Source of the DNA: RGIG8775 sp045128735
GTDB lineage: Bacteria > Bacillota > Clostridia > Oscillospirales > CAG-272
Reading direction: 5' to 3'
Assembly (NCBI GenBank): GCA_045128735.1
Contig: JBGVRT010000018.1
Coordinates: forward strand, 1-32,435
DNA length: 32,435 nt
Both the position numbers and the translations under genes were made by a program. A model generated the notes under the pieces. It saw nothing but the letters and a program-made list of their open reading frames with translations, had not been told where the DNA came from and made no database searches. The stretch's first letter is position 1; each line of letters begins with the position of its first letter. This document shows, one piece after another, positions 31,085-32,435 of the stretch.

Positions 31085-32116
31085 TTAAAGATTCTTGATA
31101 GCGCGGTTGATATGCGGCCAGGAGTCGTCGGCGTAGAAGCGGTGACCTTCTGCTCCGATAACGTGTACGATTTTGTCGCCCACGCCAAGAGCGTCGTAAA
31201 CGCGCTTGCCTTCCTTTACGCATTCCTTTGCGCTTTCAACGGGGAAGATTTTGTCGGCTGTTCCCGTAACAACGACAAGCGGACGGGGCGCAACCATTGC
31301 GCAAAGGTCGCCCATATCGAAGTAGTGGGAAATCTTGGGAACGTAGTTGCACTCACAGTGAAGCATTGCCGCGATAGAGTCGGCGTATCTTGCCACGGCG
31401 CAAGAGGGGGCCGCAATCTTGATTCTCTCGTCGAGAGCCGAAGCGTATATTGTAGCCGTTCCGCCGCCCGAGTTGCCCATACACATAACCTTGTCCTTGT
31501 CGATTATGTCGGCAAACTTTGTGGTAAGCACGTCGATAGCCTTCATAATATCCCAAACGCGCTCGCCGATAATCGTGCGTCCGATAAGCAGAGCTCTCAT
31601 AGCGGGCTGACGGCAGTCGGGACCCTTTTCGGTTCCGCCGCACTCGCCAAAACAACGCTGTTCAAGTGCAACCGCACAAACGCCTTCTTTTACCGCGCGG
31701 ACGACAAAGTCGCGGTCACCGCCCTTTATGGTGTTCTCGTCACCGTCGTACTTGGGGCGTCCAAGCGAGATGTGCATACCCTTTGCGTGGCCCTGAAGTG
31801 TGATGAATACGGGCAGAGGCTTATCTGCGCCGTTGGGAATAACGAGGTGGCAGGGAACCGTAACGTCCTCCTCGGTGGTGAAGCGGAAGCGGATTTCGCG
31901 GCAGCCCATATCCTCGCAGATGCGGTCGTACTCGATTTCGACCTCGAGAGGAACGTCGCACTTTTCAATCTCGCCAAAACCGATAAGCTCCTTGAGCTTT
32001 TCGCGTGCGGATGCCTGCCACGCCTTTATGTCCTGCTTGCCGTCCCAACGCATGGAGGGAACGGTCTCGTCTACAAGCTTGTGTAAATGTTCAAGAGGTA
32101 AATGTCCGATGTTCAT
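31085..32116 (-). CDS. Alpha/beta hydrolase, acetylxylan-esterase-like
   Basis: This 343-aa alpha/beta hydrolase resembles the acetylxylan esterase/Abhydrolase_7 type. The catalytic triad is visible: Ser216 in MGNSGGGT, Asp288 in TGTADKIFP and His325 in GAEGHRFY. PVFITLQGHAKG (102-113) gives the oxyanion-hole strand, and EQRCFGECGG fits the family. There is no signal peptide, so it probably deacetylates imported oligosaccharides (inference). The ATG follows GGAAGG. It has its own promoter and shares a terminator with the convergent EEP gene. Confidence 0.88.
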   Translation of the reverse strand: MNIGHLPLEHLHKLVDETVPSMRWDGKQDIKAWQASAREKLKELIGFGEIEKCDVPLEVEIEYDRICEDMGCREIRFRFTTEEDVTVPCHLVIPNGADKPLPVFITLQGHAKGMHISLGRPKYDGDENTIKGGDRDFVVRAVKEGVCAVALEQRCFGECGGTEKGPDCRQPAMRALLIGRTIIGERVWDIMKAIDVLTTKFADIIDKDKVMCMGNSGGGTATIYASALDERIKIAAPSCAVARYADSIAAMLHCECNYVPKISHYFDMGDLCAMVAPRPLVVVTGTADKIFPVESAKECVKEGKRVYDALGVGDKIVHVIGAEGHRFYADDSWPHINRAIKNL

Positions 32117-32152
32117 AAATAATACCTTCCTTAAGTTTAATTTACTACCGCT

Positions 32153-32181
32153 ATTGTATCACACACTTTCGTCGGTGTCAA
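32153..32181 (-). promoter_or_regulatory. Promoter of the esterase gene
   Basis: Minus strand TTGACA (32176-32181), 17 bp, TACAAT (32153-32158), about 35 bp before the start codon. Confidence 0.85.
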
Positions 32182-32435
32182 GCGAAAAGCGGATAATTTT
32201 TCAAGTTTTCAAAATTGAGAGGACAGTTGAATTTGTTTGTGCAAATAATCGCAGTACCGTCGGGTCTCGGTCGAAAATGCGAACCCAATTTGCGCTACGC
32301 ACAAAGATGGGTTGCCGTGAGAGTGCCAAAAATCCCGAGCATCGGAAGCTTGTTTCCGAAAAGAAGCAACGGGAAGCATGCCCTTACGGGCAATATTTTC
32401 TCCCGACCGACGGTTAGCGAGCTACCGTCGGGTCT
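32182..32435. repeat. Hairpin-rich intergenic repeat, cut by the window end
   Basis: No gene is supported. TACCGTCGGGTCT occurs near 32254 and again at the last bases (about 32423-32435), so a unit of about 169 bp may start to repeat. Hairpins include CGGAA/TTCCG near 32342-32357, GCCC/GGGC near 32380-32391, and CCGACGGT/ACCGTCGG near 32406-32430. The style matches the other structured intergenic repeats, but sequence identity with them is not obvious. Confidence 0.6.

Noticed and set aside
31061..32086. 341-codon plus-strand ORF
   Set aside because: It is antisense to the esterase, which has a complete catalytic triad.
1..32435. CRISPR array, tRNA, T-box or riboswitch
   Set aside because: The repeated hairpins are not regularly spaced direct repeats with spacers. 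I saw no cloverleaf with a tRNA T-arm consensus, and leaders of gltX, glnS, fhs and azlC are too short for a T-box or large riboswitch.

Overview
The window looks like a chromosomal segment of an uncultured gut-type Clostridia (Bacillota). The evidence is strong GGAGG-type ribosome binding sites, near-consensus sigma-A promoters with 17-bp spacers, MEP-pathway isoprenoid genes, formyl-THF ligase, a DUF896 protein, clostridial-type lipoprotein signals and carbohydrate-active enzymes. I see no rRNA, tRNA, CRISPR array, transposase, integrase or phage structural gene. The lineage below class level is inference.

Layout. (1) 1-314 is a non-coding, hairpin-rich dispersed repeat. (2) 315-7614, minus strand: fhs, tsaE, tsaB, rpiB, ispD and ispF form a tight operon behind one promoter (7656-7684), followed after a 150-bp gap by rpe and a heparinase II/III-like protein. 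(3) 7725-15301, minus strand: a metallo-beta-lactamase-fold hydrolase, gltX, glnS, a DUF1294 membrane protein, a sugar isomerase-like TIM barrel, a GH71/99-like lipoprotein with a C-terminal DNRLRE/CBM96-type module, and a DUF896 protein. The run ends at a terminator (7685-7718) that abuts the fhs promoter. (4) 15302-15590 is repeat element A. An orphan peptide-type ABC substrate-binding lipoprotein follows on the minus strand (15637-17466). (5) 17837-21275, plus strand: a LexA-like self-cleaving repressor, a polysaccharide flippase-like protein and a membrane HEXXH protein. (6) 21290-21790 holds repeat blocks B and C. (7) 21795-24824, minus strand: a quinone-oxidoreductase-like protein, an NAD-dependent epimerase, a 37-codon ORF that resembles an internally deleted amidohydrolase, and a divergent type I dehydroquinase homologue. 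A divergently transcribed AraC regulator (24973-25815) probably controls this cluster. (8) 25800-26020 is a second copy of the repeat at the window start. (9) 26067-30131, minus strand: azlC, azlD and a large GH106-like glycosidase. (10) An endonuclease/exonuclease/phosphatase-family protein (plus) and an acetylxylan-esterase-like hydrolase (minus) converge on a shared terminator. (11) 32182-32435 is more hairpin-rich repeat running off the end.

The genes mix housekeeping functions (isoprenoid precursors, the TsaBE part of the t6A tRNA pathway, one-carbon metabolism, Glu/Gln tRNA charging) with scattered polysaccharide-degradation functions (heparinase-like, GH71/99-like, GH106-like, esterase, sugar epimerases). 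The least ordinary parts are the AraC/dehydroquinase-like cluster with its deletion remnant and the two families of structured intergenic repeats. I see no complete new defence or mobile system.
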